From Gnetum montanum (lineage: Eukaryota; Streptophyta; Gnetopsida; Gnetales; Gnetaceae): a DNA stretch of 30,110 nt. The position numbers and the translations under genes are program-made. This document shows, in pieces, positions 1 through 9,590 of this stretch (its first letter is position 1; every line of letters begins with the position of its first letter). The notes under the pieces were generated by a model. That model searched no databases, was not told the DNA's origin, and saw only the letters and a list, made by a program, of their open reading frames with translations. The stretch lies in NCBI GenBank assembly GCA_015680685.1, contig MNCI01034769.1:387136-417245 (forward strand). The letters run 5' to 3'.

Positions 1-480
1 CTTGTTGATCGATTGAATACTTAGAAACCTATTATGGCATGATAAAAAATGAAAGAAAATGTGCATAACAACATAGCCAAATCTAATGCTAATACTAAGA
101 AAAAATAGAACAAAATGATATGGCTAAATGAAGCACACTGCAAACTTTATAATAAAAAACGTTTTGGATTGTATAGATTGGGGCTCATACAGCCTAATAC
201 TATTATATCTTCATAACCTAGTGCTTGGGCCAATATATACTTCACACTAATTTGCACTGGGATGATTGCTGCTATAAGTTCTATTGCTTCAATGATTAGC
301 ACTCGTAGTGAAGGCTATGGACCTTTAGATTTTTCTCTACTCCAAAATATTCAAGTTTGGCTAAAATAAAATTATCCAAAAGTCCTTAAAACATTGCAAA
401 CTTTGGTTTAAATAGGTCATGAACTTCTTGATTTCTTGCTTGTTGATTTTGCCATAATTTCTACCAAATTTTTGACAGAT
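1..480. other. Unassigned AT-rich DNA
   Basis: I see no gene, RNA or recognisable transposon domain here in any frame. The sequence is AT-rich and full of stops. Confidence 0.5.
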
Positions 481-499
481 TTTACCACATTTTGGAAGT

Positions 500-820
500 C
501 TTTGTGAGCCAAAATCTACAGCATATAAGGCACCAACGTTTTTAACTTTTTGGGCTTAAAATACCAATGTGTGAAGCATTTTTCATCACCTAAAACTACA
601 GTGTATGAATTACCAATGTGTAAAGCATTTCCTACCACATTTGGCATTGTATTTGGGCTACTTCCATGGCCCAAATTTTCTGCACATGGGCTGCCAATGT
701 GTGAGACATTTACTTTTGAATTTGGTGGCATTTTGTGCTATTTTCATGGCCCAAATTTGTAGCGTGTGAGCCACCAATGTTTTTAGCCGCTGCCAACTTT
801 GGCAACGTGTATAGCATTTT
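500..820. repeat. Degenerate tandem repeat, unit about 80 bp, about four copies
   Basis: The phrase CACCAACG / ACCAATGTGT / GCCAATGTGTG / ACCAATGTTTT recurs at about 532, 612, 693 and 772, a spacing of 79-81 bp. An extra copy lies at 563. A second phrase, CATGGCCCAAATTT, recurs at 665 and 745 with the same spacing, and related words (AGCATTT, GGGCT) sit between. The units are strongly diverged. Short open frames crossing this stretch on both strands are best explained by the repeat and not by coding. Confidence 0.6.
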
Positions 821-840
821 GGACTTCCACATACTGGCAC

Positions 841-1240
841 AAGTAAAATTTACAATGTGTGGATTATAATTTACACTCTTACATACAAAAAATTGTCAAA
901 TTGTTACCAAAACAAGGTCATAGGGTAGGATTTTTTGATCATAAACAAGGTAATTGTTTTTGCCTTCAAATTTCCATCATATTACAATATTAATTTTGGC
1001 TAGAAATACTTTCATATGAATTTTCTTTAAGGTATTTCAAAATTGATAAAATTTTTCTTAATAAGAAAATAAAATAAACTAACTACTTGAGCCACCTATC
1101 ACCAACACAATGCTCTCAAAGTTACAAGTAAAAATATTGTATATTACATCATGTTACAAATGGTTGTAAAATTTTATATATAATAAAAATAAATATAACA
1201 ATCATAATATTTGGACTTGAACAATTTAAAATATATATTT
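841..1240. other. Unassigned AT-rich DNA before the LINE relic
   Basis: Very AT-rich with stops in all frames. It may be decayed upstream LINE sequence, because the recognisable reverse-transcriptase tail begins right after it, but I cannot read any domain. Confidence 0.4.
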
Positions 1241-1890
1241 CAAACAATCTTACAACCTATAGTGCTTTATGAGTGTGAAGTGTGAGGTCTAGATGTTTAT
1301 CAAGAATTATTAAATAAAATTGAGAATCTTCAAAAATAGTTTTCATTAGATGAATTTAAGATGAAAACTAAAATCCTATATGTAATATTTTAATTAGAAA
1401 CTAATTTTTTAACATTGAAAATTAAAGTAATATATTATTTCTTAAGATTCTGTTTGAACAATAAAAATTTTTATATGATCTCAAGAGAGATCATTCAAAA
1501 ATCTCAACAAGGATGGTGCCATGAAAGAAAATCATTTTTGTAACAATGAGATATTGAAAATATTAATGTAATAATAAATTATTAATATAAGTGTAGAAAC
1601 TTGTTAAAAAAATTTAAAAATATATTAAATTAAGATACAAATATAAAAATATTTGCTTTATTGATAAAAAATTAGAGCTGGCAAACATGATAAAGCAAAA
1701 TATTTACATGCAACTATTCCAATATTCATGAGAATACTAATTAGTAGAGTAAGAATGAAATCACACCACCTTCAAAGTAAAATTAGAACATAGAATAACA
1801 TGTAATATAAAGAAAAAAATTCCAATTATATTTGCTATAAGTAGTCTAATATGAACAATATATATTAGCAAACTATTGAGGAATAGATTC

Positions 1891-1899
1891 CTTCAAAAT
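1891..1899. repeat. Target-site duplication of the RTE insertion, left copy
   Basis: CTTCAAAAT, matched exactly at 2651-2659 on the other side of the element. The uninterrupted paralogue (2829-3110) reads straight across the equivalent position. Confidence 0.7.
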
Positions 1900-2650
1900 C
1901 GTTATCATCATCCTAGCCTTGTCTCAACAAATACATGAGTTCTTTTTTGTCATTTACCTTTATAAAGAGCTATATCCTTGTTTATTTATAGCTTCTTCAA
2001 ATCATCTTCAATCATTTTCTCTCGTGTCTTCTTTGATCTTCCTCTCAATGGCTTTCCTAGAATAATGATGTAGAAACCTTTAATTATAGGCTTATTGTCT
2101 AATCTTCTTTTTATATGTTCACACCATCTAAGCTATCAATCTTATAGCTTATCTAAAATAGAATCCACTTCAAGTCTTCCTCTAATGTTTTTATTGTGTA
2201 GTTTATCTCTTCTAGTAACATTCAACACCCATTGAAGCATTCATATTTCTACAACATTGATTTGTTATTCATGTCTCTTTTGTCCTACCCAACATTTAGT
2301 ACCATATGAGATAGCAGGCCTTATTGTTTTATTGTAAAATTTTTCATTTAATTTTATTGGTTTACTTTTATCACATAGAACACCACTAGCATGTCTCCAT
2401 TTTGACCATCCTACCTTAATTCTATTTATGATATATTTGTCAATTTCACCATCTGATAGGAAAATTGATCATAGGTAGCAAAACTATTTACAATAAGATA
2501 CATTTTTGCTTTAAATTATCACTTTTATTTCACCACTATTTATTATGTTATTAAAATTTCATTCAATATATTCTCTCTTACTTTTGCTAATTTTTAAGCC
2601 TTTTGATTCTAGATAATGTCTCCACTTCTTCATTTTCACAATAACATTTT
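1900..2650 (-). mobile_element. RTE-clade LINE, 5'-truncated insertion
   Basis: The minus strand encodes the C-terminal part of an RTE-type reverse transcriptase. In order: a K-W-R-x-x-L-E-S-K-G-L block near 2610, an I-x-K-Y-I-I-N-R-I-K-V-G-W block near 2430, W-R-H-A-S-G-V-L-C-D near 2390, an R-P-A-I-S-Y-G-T-K-C-W box near 2300, a W-V-L-N-V-T-R-R-D-K block near 2220, and G-R-S-K-K-T-R-E near 2030. All are typical of the region after the catalytic YADD motif, which is missing because the copy is 5'-truncated. The 3' end on the minus strand finishes in GATGATGATAACGA, like the short-repeat tails of RTE elements. The 9-bp repeat CTTCAAAAT flanks it at 1891-1899 and 2651-2659. Several internal stops show it is inactive. 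Confidence 0.85.
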
Positions 2651-2659
2651 CTTCAAAAT
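2651..2659. repeat. Target-site duplication of the RTE insertion, right copy
   Basis: CTTCAAAAT, identical to 1891-1899. After this copy the LINE sequence of copy 1 continues and aligns with copy 2. Confidence 0.7.
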
Positions 2660-2771
2660 AAAATGGCATATCTTTAGTCAATATTTATATAATCTAGTCA
2701 AGTTATGAGTGTTGGTTATAGGGAATTATATAGAAGAAATCTCAAAGTTAAATGACTATTGAATACATCTA

Positions 2772-3110
2772 ATATATTTTATATTTATTACTACTGATCT
2801 ATTTTGTACAAGCTAATTTGTTTCACAGAGTAAAATATCTACATGCAATTATTTTAGTATCCATAAGAATGCTAATTGACAAAGTAAGAATATTACACCA
2901 CCTTCAAGTTAAAATTGGAAGATGGAATAACATGCAATATAAATACAATATATGCCCATTATGTTTACTACAAATACTAGAAGATGAACATATATTAGTA
3001 GAATGTTAAGGAACATATTTCTTCTTTAGAAAATAACAAATCTTTATTGAATCTTTGTATAAGTTATTCAAGCTATGACTATTGATTCTAGAGAATTATA
3101 TAAAATAAGT
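2772..3110 (+). pseudogene. LINE-type retrotransposon 3' end, copy 2
   Basis: An open stretch of 63 codons (2818-3009) reads as the zinc-binding tail of a plant LINE reverse transcriptase: H-H-L-Q-V-K-I-G-R-W-N-N, then C-P-L-C, then E-D-E-H and a final E-C. Together these supply the C-x2-C ... H ... C ligands of the zf-RVT-type domain. The sequence is a clear paralogue of 1698-1885 plus 2672-2765 and lies in direct orientation to it. It is 5'-truncated. It is kept here as a relic and not a gene, because no start or upstream enzyme domain belongs to it. Confidence 0.65.
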
Positions 3111-4039
3111 GTTCATGTAATACCCCCTAACCTAGGTTTAGTATAGAAAATCATTACTTAGAAAAATTAAATTAAAACATAATAAAATTAATAGAATATC
3201 AAATAATTGATAGGGAAAGTAGTGGGAATTCATGAGTTAGTGCAAAGATGCCAATAAAAGAAATAAATTATATATAATATTCCAATGTCAATAGCTCCTT
3301 GCATTAAAAAACTATCTTATTCACTAGATAAAAGTAGTATGTGTAATTCTAATATCAATGCAAAAACATCCAATATCCAAAACATTAATATGAGAGTATA
3401 ATAAATATGTCATTAATAAAACCCATTAGGCATCTACTATATAAAAAGATACTAATGTAAAAAATATCAAGTTAAGCATTCAAATGCAAAAAATATAAAT
3501 AAATACTAAAGAGTAAAAATGGATCTATACCAAAGATAGGCAAGTATAAGATCCACACATACTAACCAAAAGACATTACAAAGTATAAGAATACCAGCTA
3601 AACATTATATCTTAGAAAGAAATTACATAAACTTAAAAATTTAAATAAAATACTATAAGTGCATAAAATCTAATCTAATCATTTTCTTCTCCATCTAACT
3701 ACTCTTCCCTAATATCTATTCCACCTAGGAAGTAAAAATAGAAAAGAAAGTTAATCCATATGACTAAGTATGAAAAATAAATTAAAAATACTCACTTAAG
3801 AGTTTTGGAATTAAATATCAGGTAGTTGTACAACCATGCATAAGTGTTTCCGCATCCAAAATATTAGTATCAAACAAACATGAAAACATCTCATCATTAA
3901 ATAAATAAACTCGCAAGGCCAAATAATCAAACTAAGCTTCTATCACCACCGAACCCACTTTTTGTGAAAGCTATCACCATAACTTAATTTCAAATATATT
4001 AAAGTTAGTGATGAAGATTATTTTAGTTAGCTATGTTGA
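3111..4039. other. Unassigned AT-rich DNA, possible LTR beginning at 3116
   Basis: TGTAATACCCCC at 3116 looks like the start of a plant LTR, and the region ends where the recognisable Gypsy LTR begins. No second copy of this start exists in the window and I see no coding. It could be the U3 part of the Gypsy LTR or a fragment of something else. Confidence 0.3.
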
Positions 4040-4067
4040 TGAGCATGCATCAACACATTCCTATCAA

Positions 4068-4083
4068 CATATCATTTGATATG
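4068..4083 (+). promoter_or_regulatory. Palindrome upstream of the LTR TATA position
   Basis: CATATCATTTGATATG: two perfect 7-base arms around TT. The homologous LTR on the minus strand has CATAGCATTTGCTATG at 26428-26443, the same palindrome with one exchanged base pair. Both lie 38 bp upstream of the TATA position. It could be a hairpin in the U3 RNA or a symmetric protein-binding site. Confidence 0.5.
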
Positions 4084-4120
4084 CTGATGCATATGTGTTG
4101 ATTCCTTTCTACTTGAAGCC

Positions 4121-4130
4121 TATTAAATGC
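4121..4130 (+). promoter_or_regulatory. Degenerate LTR TATA box
   Basis: TATTAAATGC aligns with CTATAAATAC of the sister LTR (minus strand, 26390-26381) and has the same spacing from the palindrome. One or two changes have weakened it. Confidence 0.45.
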
Positions 4131-4448
4131 ACACATAATCCACATTTATGATACCTTTCATCATTCTAGTAACTAGACTCTTGTAGTTTTCTTCTATAAG
4201 ACTTAGCCAAATTTTCCTCAAACTACCCATAACATGAATTGAGTTGATTATATAAATTTTATTCAAGTATATGATGTACCTAGACAATTCTACATCATGG
4301 CAATAAAATCAAGATTAATTCCTTCCATTGCAACACTCATATTAGCACTTAGTTTATTTTCAACGTTTTACTTTCTTGTGCTTAGGAAATTAATATTTTA
4401 TTCTATAATAGCATGAGTATGATAAATTTGAGCATAACAAATTAATTT

Positions 4449-4516
4449 TTGGTAATCCTAGGAGTGAATACTTGGTATGCCTAGTAGTAGATATTTGGTA
4501 ACCAAGCAACATTATA
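4449..4516 (+). repeat. 23-bp direct repeat in the LTR, three units
   Basis: TTGGTAATCCTAGGAGTGAA (4449), TTGGTATGCCTAGTAGTAGA (4472) and TTGGTAACC (4495) follow one another at 23-bp steps. The sister LTR carries the same array at 25959-26030 on the minus strand. Confidence 0.55.
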
Positions 4517-4857
4517 GGTTCAAGATGGGTACAAAAAGTGGGAACATGTGCTCTATGCTTAAGATAGCTTAGATTACTCTTACTTCCATAGTTAGTTAGA
4601 AATCAATATTTTAATCATCTTATAATTTTAATATTATAATAATTATGATGATGATCATAAAGATATCTTATGTCCCATTCATACTTAACCAGACTGATTA
4701 AGCTTGCACAATTGACAATTGGAAAGACAATTACCAACAACATAAAATTTAGTTATCTAGAATACTATTAGCCTATCAATCCATAGAATTTGATCAAATT
4801 GCACATACACACTTGTGATTTGTATGATTATGCATAAGGGATACTCACTACTCATCA

Positions 4858-4878
4858 TTAGAGTCATTGCCAGGAAAC
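4858..4878 (+). promoter_or_regulatory. Primer binding site, tRNA-Asp type
   Basis: The 21 bases starting TTAGAGTCATTGCC match the tRNA-Asp-type site used by Tat/Athila Gypsy elements (TTGGCGCCGTTGCCGGGG...) at 15 of 21 positions. Five of the six differences are C-to-T or G-to-A. It sits immediately after the LTR end, as expected. Confidence 0.65.
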
Positions 4879-5579
4879 ATGTGGTTTGTGCTAAGTATTT
4901 TAGATAATTAAATCATACAAAGGTCACTGTAGGAATATAATGAACCATCATTAGAAAATATAATAATAATATTTACTAAATGAATACAACAAGAACAAAC
5001 TAAAATATATCTTCTTCTTAGAAGGTTGATTTCCAACCTATAAGTAATTCTACAAAAATTCATGATAGAATAAGAAAAACCAAGGATGAAGTATCCTAAC
5101 AAGTCAAAGTGATCTTTACCCATTTGGATCCATACTATCTACACTTTACCTTCATCCTTCACTAGGATGAATAACTAGGATGGACCTAGAGGGTAACATT
5201 GTTTTGTTACCTAATTGTGCAACTCCATAAATATTCATGGCAACATTAACAAAGTTGGAACTTGAAGTAGTAGCCCCAAAGTACTAAGTTACAGACCATC
5301 TCTCCAAGGATTATTAACCTATAGAGGCTTGCCATGAAGCTTCCAAAGGAAATAGTAACATTACAATTCAAGAAGGAACACACAAAAAATCCATTAGGTA
5401 GATCTCAATGCCAAGGTTCTCCTCCTTTTGGTAAAGATAACTAGACCCACCAATGGTTATGTTTAACCTGGATGAGCAACCAAGAAAAGGGGAGATCTAC
5501 ACCTAGAACCAGCAAACCTCAAGGCTAAGATCTCCCAATCATTGAGCTAGAGAATACATAAGGAACTAAAGAATTAGAG
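4879..5579 (+). other. Gypsy leader and possible gag N-terminus, decayed
   Basis: This lies between the primer site and the first readable gag segment. No domain is readable and there are stops in all frames. From its position it should hold the untranslated leader and the start of gag. Confidence 0.4.
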
Positions 5580-6284
5580 CAAGCTACAACCACTTTCCTA
5601 GTTCTCCATCCTCAGCATCTTCCTCATTGTCTAGCTCTAATGAAGAAGAAGGTAATCAATATCAAATGGGAAATGATTAAAGGTAAGGTGGAGATGATAG
5701 AAAACCTCATGATAGGGATGGGAGAAGGAAATGTTGAGAATAACAAGATGAAGAGAAGCATCATCAAGAAAGAAGATATAGAAAGCCATATCATAGGAGA
5801 CATGATCATGAAAGAGACCATGATGAATAAGATGGCTATGATGAACCTTTGCTTACTACAAGCAACATGATCAACATCCATGAGGTAGCTCACATTTCCA
5901 CCAAGCATCAAAGGGATAGCAAGATCAAATAACTAGATATAAACAATATCCCTAAGTCTAAGGGAGGTTACAATGTTGATCCACAACACCATCTACCAAC
6001 CTTCCATGACTACTATGCCTTGAAAAATATTAAAATTAACTAGCAAAACTGTAAGCTATTTCCTAGGATATTTATAAAGGAAATTAAAAGTTAATACTAC
6101 TCATTGAAACTAGAACTCATTCATACATGTAACATGATGCTAGAGTTGTTTAATGATAAGTATTAGTTATAATCCCAAATGTCCAACTTGTGAAAGTAGA
6201 TTTAAGAATGAAAATAAGGTAATCATCAATCCCTTGATGTAGCATAGAAAAGGTATTATTCTCTACTACACCGATACCCAAGCT
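5580..6284 (+). pseudogene. Gypsy gag relic, part 1 (before the Copia insertion)
   Basis: From about 5605 the plus strand encodes a serine run, an acidic E-E-E-G patch and then a basic, His/Arg/Asp-rich linker (R-R-H-D-H-E-R-D-H-D-E, near 5800), followed by Y-D-E-P-L-L-T-T-S. This composition is common between the N-terminal tail and the capsid domain of plant Gypsy gag. Further on, I-K-E-I-K...Y-Y-S-L-K-L-E (near 6080) could be decayed capsid sequence. Stops are frequent. It ends at the border of the Copia element. The gag assignment is inferred from composition and from its place upstream of protease and RT. Confidence 0.4.
6280..6284. repeat. Target-site duplication of the Copia insertion, left
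   Basis: AAGCT, against AAGCC at 13130-13134: four of five bases match, with one C/T difference. Confidence 0.5.
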
Positions 6285-6580
6285 TGTTGATATTTTTGTG
6301 TGTCAAAACTTAAGGAAAATGGAGAAAAAGGATGTTTGTGTGATTTTTGTGTTTGTAGGAAGAGAACAAAGATAAGGACTAAAAGAGAGCTCAAAGAATG
6401 ACATTTATAAGAAATCTCAAAGTAAAGACTACAAGGACTCAAGGAAGCATGGACAAGTATGCAAGTGTCTATGTGAAGGCTACAAGGACTCAAGGGATCA
6501 TGGACAAGTAAAGAAGAATTCAACCTAAAATAAGATGCTCTGATGATCAAAAGGAAGCTTTGGAATCAAGAGTTCAAATG

Positions 6581-6802
6581 CAAAGAAGTCATCTCCCAAA
6601 AATAGTAGATGTTTCCTATAAAGTAAATACATCTCCTTGACGAAGAAGACATCTTGGCCAAAATAGGGGACACCCAAAGAAGATGTCTCCCAAAAAATGA
6701 AGACATCTTCTTTCAAGAAAATATGTCTCCCTTGCAAAAGAGACATCTCCCCTAAATTGGAGTTTGTTATAAAGAGATGTCCCAATCTTGAAGAAGATGT
6801 CT
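6581..6802 (+). promoter_or_regulatory. AGAYRTCT motif cluster in the 5' LTR U3
   Basis: Exact AGATGTCT or its complement AGACATCT occurs at 6647, 6681, 6701, 6741 and 6795, with near matches at 6587, 6607, 6639, 6721 and 6775. The motif is a quasi-palindrome, so both strands read it. The cluster ends about 60 bp before the TATA box. Confidence 0.6.
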
Positions 6803-6860
6803 CTACTAACCATTAGATAGCCATTGCACGAATTCTAAGGTGGTTTTGAAAAATTCAAGG

Positions 6861-6870
6861 CTATAAAAAG
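6861..6870 (+). promoter_or_regulatory. TATA box of the 5' LTR
   Basis: CTATAAAAAG, matched by CTATAAGAAG at the same place in the 3' LTR (12511). It follows the motif cluster and precedes a pyrimidine-rich stretch. Confidence 0.6.
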
Positions 6871-7457
6871 ATTTCATTCACTTGGGAATTGTGCAAGTTT
6901 TTATGCAAGAAAGTGTCAACATCAAGCAATCATTGTGTACTTTATTCTATTGTATTTGTGTACCTCATTGTACCATCATTTGTACTATTATAGTGATTTC
7001 ATTATACTATGCCTCAAAGTAGAAGGACCAACAAATTAGTTTCATCCTTTCCTTGTAATTTTTGTTTCTCTTTCTTGTTGTTCCACTAGGGTTGATGTGC
7101 TTCTTGCGAGAAGGCATCGTCTTGAGCTTGTCAAGATCCTATGGGATTAAGTGTTGGTGTAACATCACAATACCCTGGAGCAAAGCTTAAGTTGTAAAGG
7201 TTGTGAAATCCTAAAAATAACATTCTAAGCTTGTCAGAACCTTGTGAGGTTGAGTGGATTTGTGGTAATGAATCACTTCAAAGGAGATCTCAGAGCTTAT
7301 ATAGGGTGTGGTATCCTTCAAATCACATTTTGAGAGAAACAAAATCGAGAGGTATGCAAGCGATCTTCCCTTTGAGTGTTGAGCATTCAAGTTGGGGAAA
7401 CACATAATTTTGAGTGTGGTTTTTATGATGATTTATTTTTTTTAGGGAACTCATTCA

Positions 7458-7519
7458 TCCTCCTCCCCTCCCCTGCACCTCATGCACACTGACCCCCCCT
7501 CCGCACAACCCCCCCCCCT
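7458..7519. repeat. C-rich insertion in the 5' LTR
   Basis: Runs of C4, C4, C7 and C10 separated by short spacers, in otherwise AT-rich DNA. The 3' LTR lacks the stretch and reads directly from CATTATCCCC to TTCTAAG at the equivalent place (13100-13111). Confidence 0.6.
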
Positions 7520-7540
7520 TTTAAGTTCAATGGTCCTTAA

Positions 7541-7554
7541 GTGATATTAGAGCC
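7541..7554 (+). promoter_or_regulatory. Primer binding site, initiator tRNA-Met type
   Basis: GTGATATTAGAGCC compares with TGGTATCAGAGCC, the site used by most plant Copia elements. The differences fit base decay. It lies directly after the 5' LTR. Confidence 0.7.
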
Positions 7555-7592
7555 TAGTACTCTTGCTTCTACATTAACTTCCAAAGTGAAAA

Positions 7593-9420
7593 ATGAAGGG
7601 GACATCTTACACAAAGCCACCCATGTTTGATGGATTCAAATTTACCTATTGGAAAGTAAGGATGCAATGCTTCTTTAAATTGATGAAGTTTGAAGTTTGG
7701 GAATCCATCCTTAAAGGCTACACACCACTCAGTAACAACACAATAGGAGCTATCAACCCCCAAAACAAATGGATGCAAGAATAAAAAGATAATTTCATGT
7801 TTGATTCAAAAGAAAAACATTATTTATACTATGCTTTGAATAAATCTAAATTTAATAGAGTAGGTAGTTATAAAATAGCCAAAGAAATTTGGAAAACATT
7901 AGAGGCTACATATGAAGGAACCTTAATAGTTAAACAATCTAAATTGTTTGTTTTACAAAGTGAATATAATAAGCTCAAAATGAGAGAATGGGAGAAAATA
8001 AAAGATTAATTCTCTAGAGAAAATGATCTTGTTGTGTCCATTAGAGGTATTGATAATGATTTTCTTAAAATCAATGTTATAATAAAAATTATTAGGACTT
8101 TACAACCATAATTTAGACCAAAGGTGACTGCAATGGAAGAAATTAGAGATTTCTAAGTTTTAAAATTCAAAGAGCTTCACGGTGCTCTTATTGCTTATGA
8201 AATAAATCTCATAAGCAAAAGGGGCTATTCAAGAAAAACCCATAGCCCTAAAATCATCCTCCAAAGAAAAGGAACCTACTAAAATAGATGAAGGTAGTAA
8301 AGAAGAAATAGCACTTCTCTCAAGGAAGTTGTAGAGGATGATGGAAAAAAGAAACAAGAGCTTCAATTAGTAGAGAACCAATCAATTCAAAGGTAAGGAA
8401 AGAGGTAAAATTTTTTCAAGTTCCAATTTTGATTCTTCTTTTGTAAAATGTTGGGTTTATGGTGGATGAGGCCATGTGGCCTTCAAGTATCCTAGTGATG
8501 ATAGGTTGCAAAGGAGGGATAGAAATGATATGGAGTTAAAAAAGACCAACTTCTACACAAGTCAGGATGGTGGAGAACACAATGAAGAGGAAGTGGAGAA
8601 TGATGCAAACGACTCACACCTCATCTGTATGGCCCTTATAGATGATGATGTTGACACCTCAAATGATGAATTTGAAACTAAAAAAGAAAGGTTTGAACTT
8701 ATGTGCAATGAAATTTTATCGCTTCAAAGTCTTTGCACTAAGTTGAGTAAATAGGCACAAATTAAGGAGTAGGACATTTCTTCCTTAAATTCAAAGATTT
8801 TAGATCTCACAAAAGAAATCTCAAATCTTAGGACTAAGAATGAAAAACTAACCTTGTCTTATGAGCAAGCTAAAGTAGAAATTGCTTATGTCAAACTTGT
8901 GAATGAAAGGCTGGTAAAGGAAAAAGAATCCCTTTGGATGGTATTAGGACAAGGAAGGAGTTTACATGATAAGAGTGGGTTGGGATGTTGTATGTAAGAT
9001 GAATCACCTATAGCAACCCAATCTCAACTAAATGATATTCCAAATGACAAAGCCATTACATCCAAATCAAAAGAAACTCCTATCCATCAAAAGGATCCTC
9101 AAAGGTTTGATCATCCTAATCACTCTTAATACAGTAGAAGGATTAGATACTATTATTTTCATAAATTAGGGCATAATTAATGGGAATGAAATTTAAAGTT
9201 CTAACATATGAATAGCTAGTCATTCCAAAGAACTTCCTAGTCTTACCAAATTGCACTAAGAAAGGAATCCATGCAGTAGGAAGAATCAAACAACTCAAAA
9301 GAACAAGAAGGTCCAGAAAGAATGAAGAGTCAAAATGAAGGAACAAGAGAATGAGGACACTCTCTCCAACAAGTTCATGAGAGGGAGCCAAGCCTTGGAC
9401 ATTAAAGAAGTTTGGTTGAG
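7593..9420 (+). pseudogene. Copia-type gag relic with two decayed zinc knuckles and a coiled coil
   Basis: The frame starts at the ATG at 7593, just after the primer site. Early residues P-P-M-F-D-G-F-K-F-T-Y-W-K-V-R-M match the start of plant Copia gag (DUF4219-type), and the following block I-A-K-E-I-W-K-T-L-E-A-T-Y-E-G (about 7883-7920) is the UBN2-type capsid signature. At 8449-8490 lies a zinc knuckle reading C-W-V-Y-G-G-x-G-H-V-A-F-K-Y, with the second and fourth ligands changed from Cys to Tyr. An acidic stretch and a long heptad-like coiled coil follow (8690-8940). A second degenerate knuckle near 9146-9190 reads Y-Y-Y-F-H-K-L-G-H, with Cys ligands lost. Point stops interrupt it. In a working element this protein would form the cytoplasmic particle that packages element RNA. 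Confidence 0.75.
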
Positions 9421-9590
9421 AAGAGAAACCTTAAAAGAGAAATCTCTTTCTCTAGCATACTAAACATCTTGATTTTTGTTAGCAAATAAAGTAGGTAGAG
9501 GTAATTTTTTTATTTAGTATTAGCATCTATTAAGACTATAGTCCTTGGAAACCTTTCCTAAATCCCATTCCATTGAGCCTCTTTTAAAGA

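Larger units (their letters stand above)
1241..2765 (+). pseudogene. LINE-type retrotransposon 3' end, copy 1, interrupted
   Basis: From 1241 the plus-strand translation reads like the end of a plant non-LTR reverse transcriptase: a P-I-V-L-Y-x-C-E-V box, then about 140 residues of the usual linker (LET...I motif near 1395), then a tail near 1698-1885 that matches the zinc-binding C-terminal domain seen more clearly in copy 2 (2818-3009). Many stops and frame changes show that it is dead. The copy is split: its sequence stops at 1899 and resumes at about 2660, with an RTE-type element on the opposite strand in between. Its last part (2672-2765) aligns with 3046-3110 of copy 2. The 5' two thirds of the element (endonuclease, catalytic RT core) were not recognised. 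The LINE assignment is fairly sure; the clade is not. Confidence 0.65.
4040..4857 (+). mobile_element. 5' LTR (promoter to end) of a Tat-like Ty3/Gypsy element
   Basis: This stretch ends in CA directly before a tRNA-Asp-type primer binding site. It aligns along its length, in opposite orientation, with the LTR at 25599-26824. Shared landmarks in order: a palindrome (4068-4083), a TATA-like site 38 bp later (4121), a TTGGTA repeat of about 23 bp (4449-4500), a GGTTCAAGATGGGTAC block (4517), AATTGGAAAGACAA (4718) and the terminal CACTACTCATCA. The left border is uncertain and could reach 3116. No matching 3' LTR was found downstream of the pol relic, so the element is probably 3'-truncated or that LTR has decayed. 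Confidence 0.65.
6285..7539 (+). repeat. 5' LTR of the Copia-type element
   Basis: Begins TGTTGA and ends CCTTA just before the primer site. It is paired with 11940-13129, with long near-identical blocks, for example 6945-7130 against 12585-12765. It contains a cluster of AGAYRTCT motifs (6581-6802), a TATA box at 6861 and a C-rich insertion near its 3' end (7458-7519) that the other LTR lacks. Confidence 0.85.

Noticed and set aside
516-840. Overlapping 60-71 codon open frames on both strands
   Set aside because: They coincide with the degenerate 80-bp repeat and have no domain or neighbour support.
3116-3140. TGTAATACCCCCTAACC as the start of a complete LTR
   Set aside because: No second copy, no polypurine tract and no target duplication. 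It is kept only as a possible border in the unassigned entry.
5624-5911. 95-codon minus-strand frame rich in Met, Ile, Ser and Phe, membrane-like
   Set aside because: It is the reverse strand of the purine-rich gag linker (GAT/AAG codons), which automatically gives hydrophobic codons.
6266-6813. Several minus-strand open frames inside the 5' LTR, and the same at 12196-12508
   Set aside because: They are produced by the AGAYRTCT motif repeats in U3 and differ between the two LTRs.
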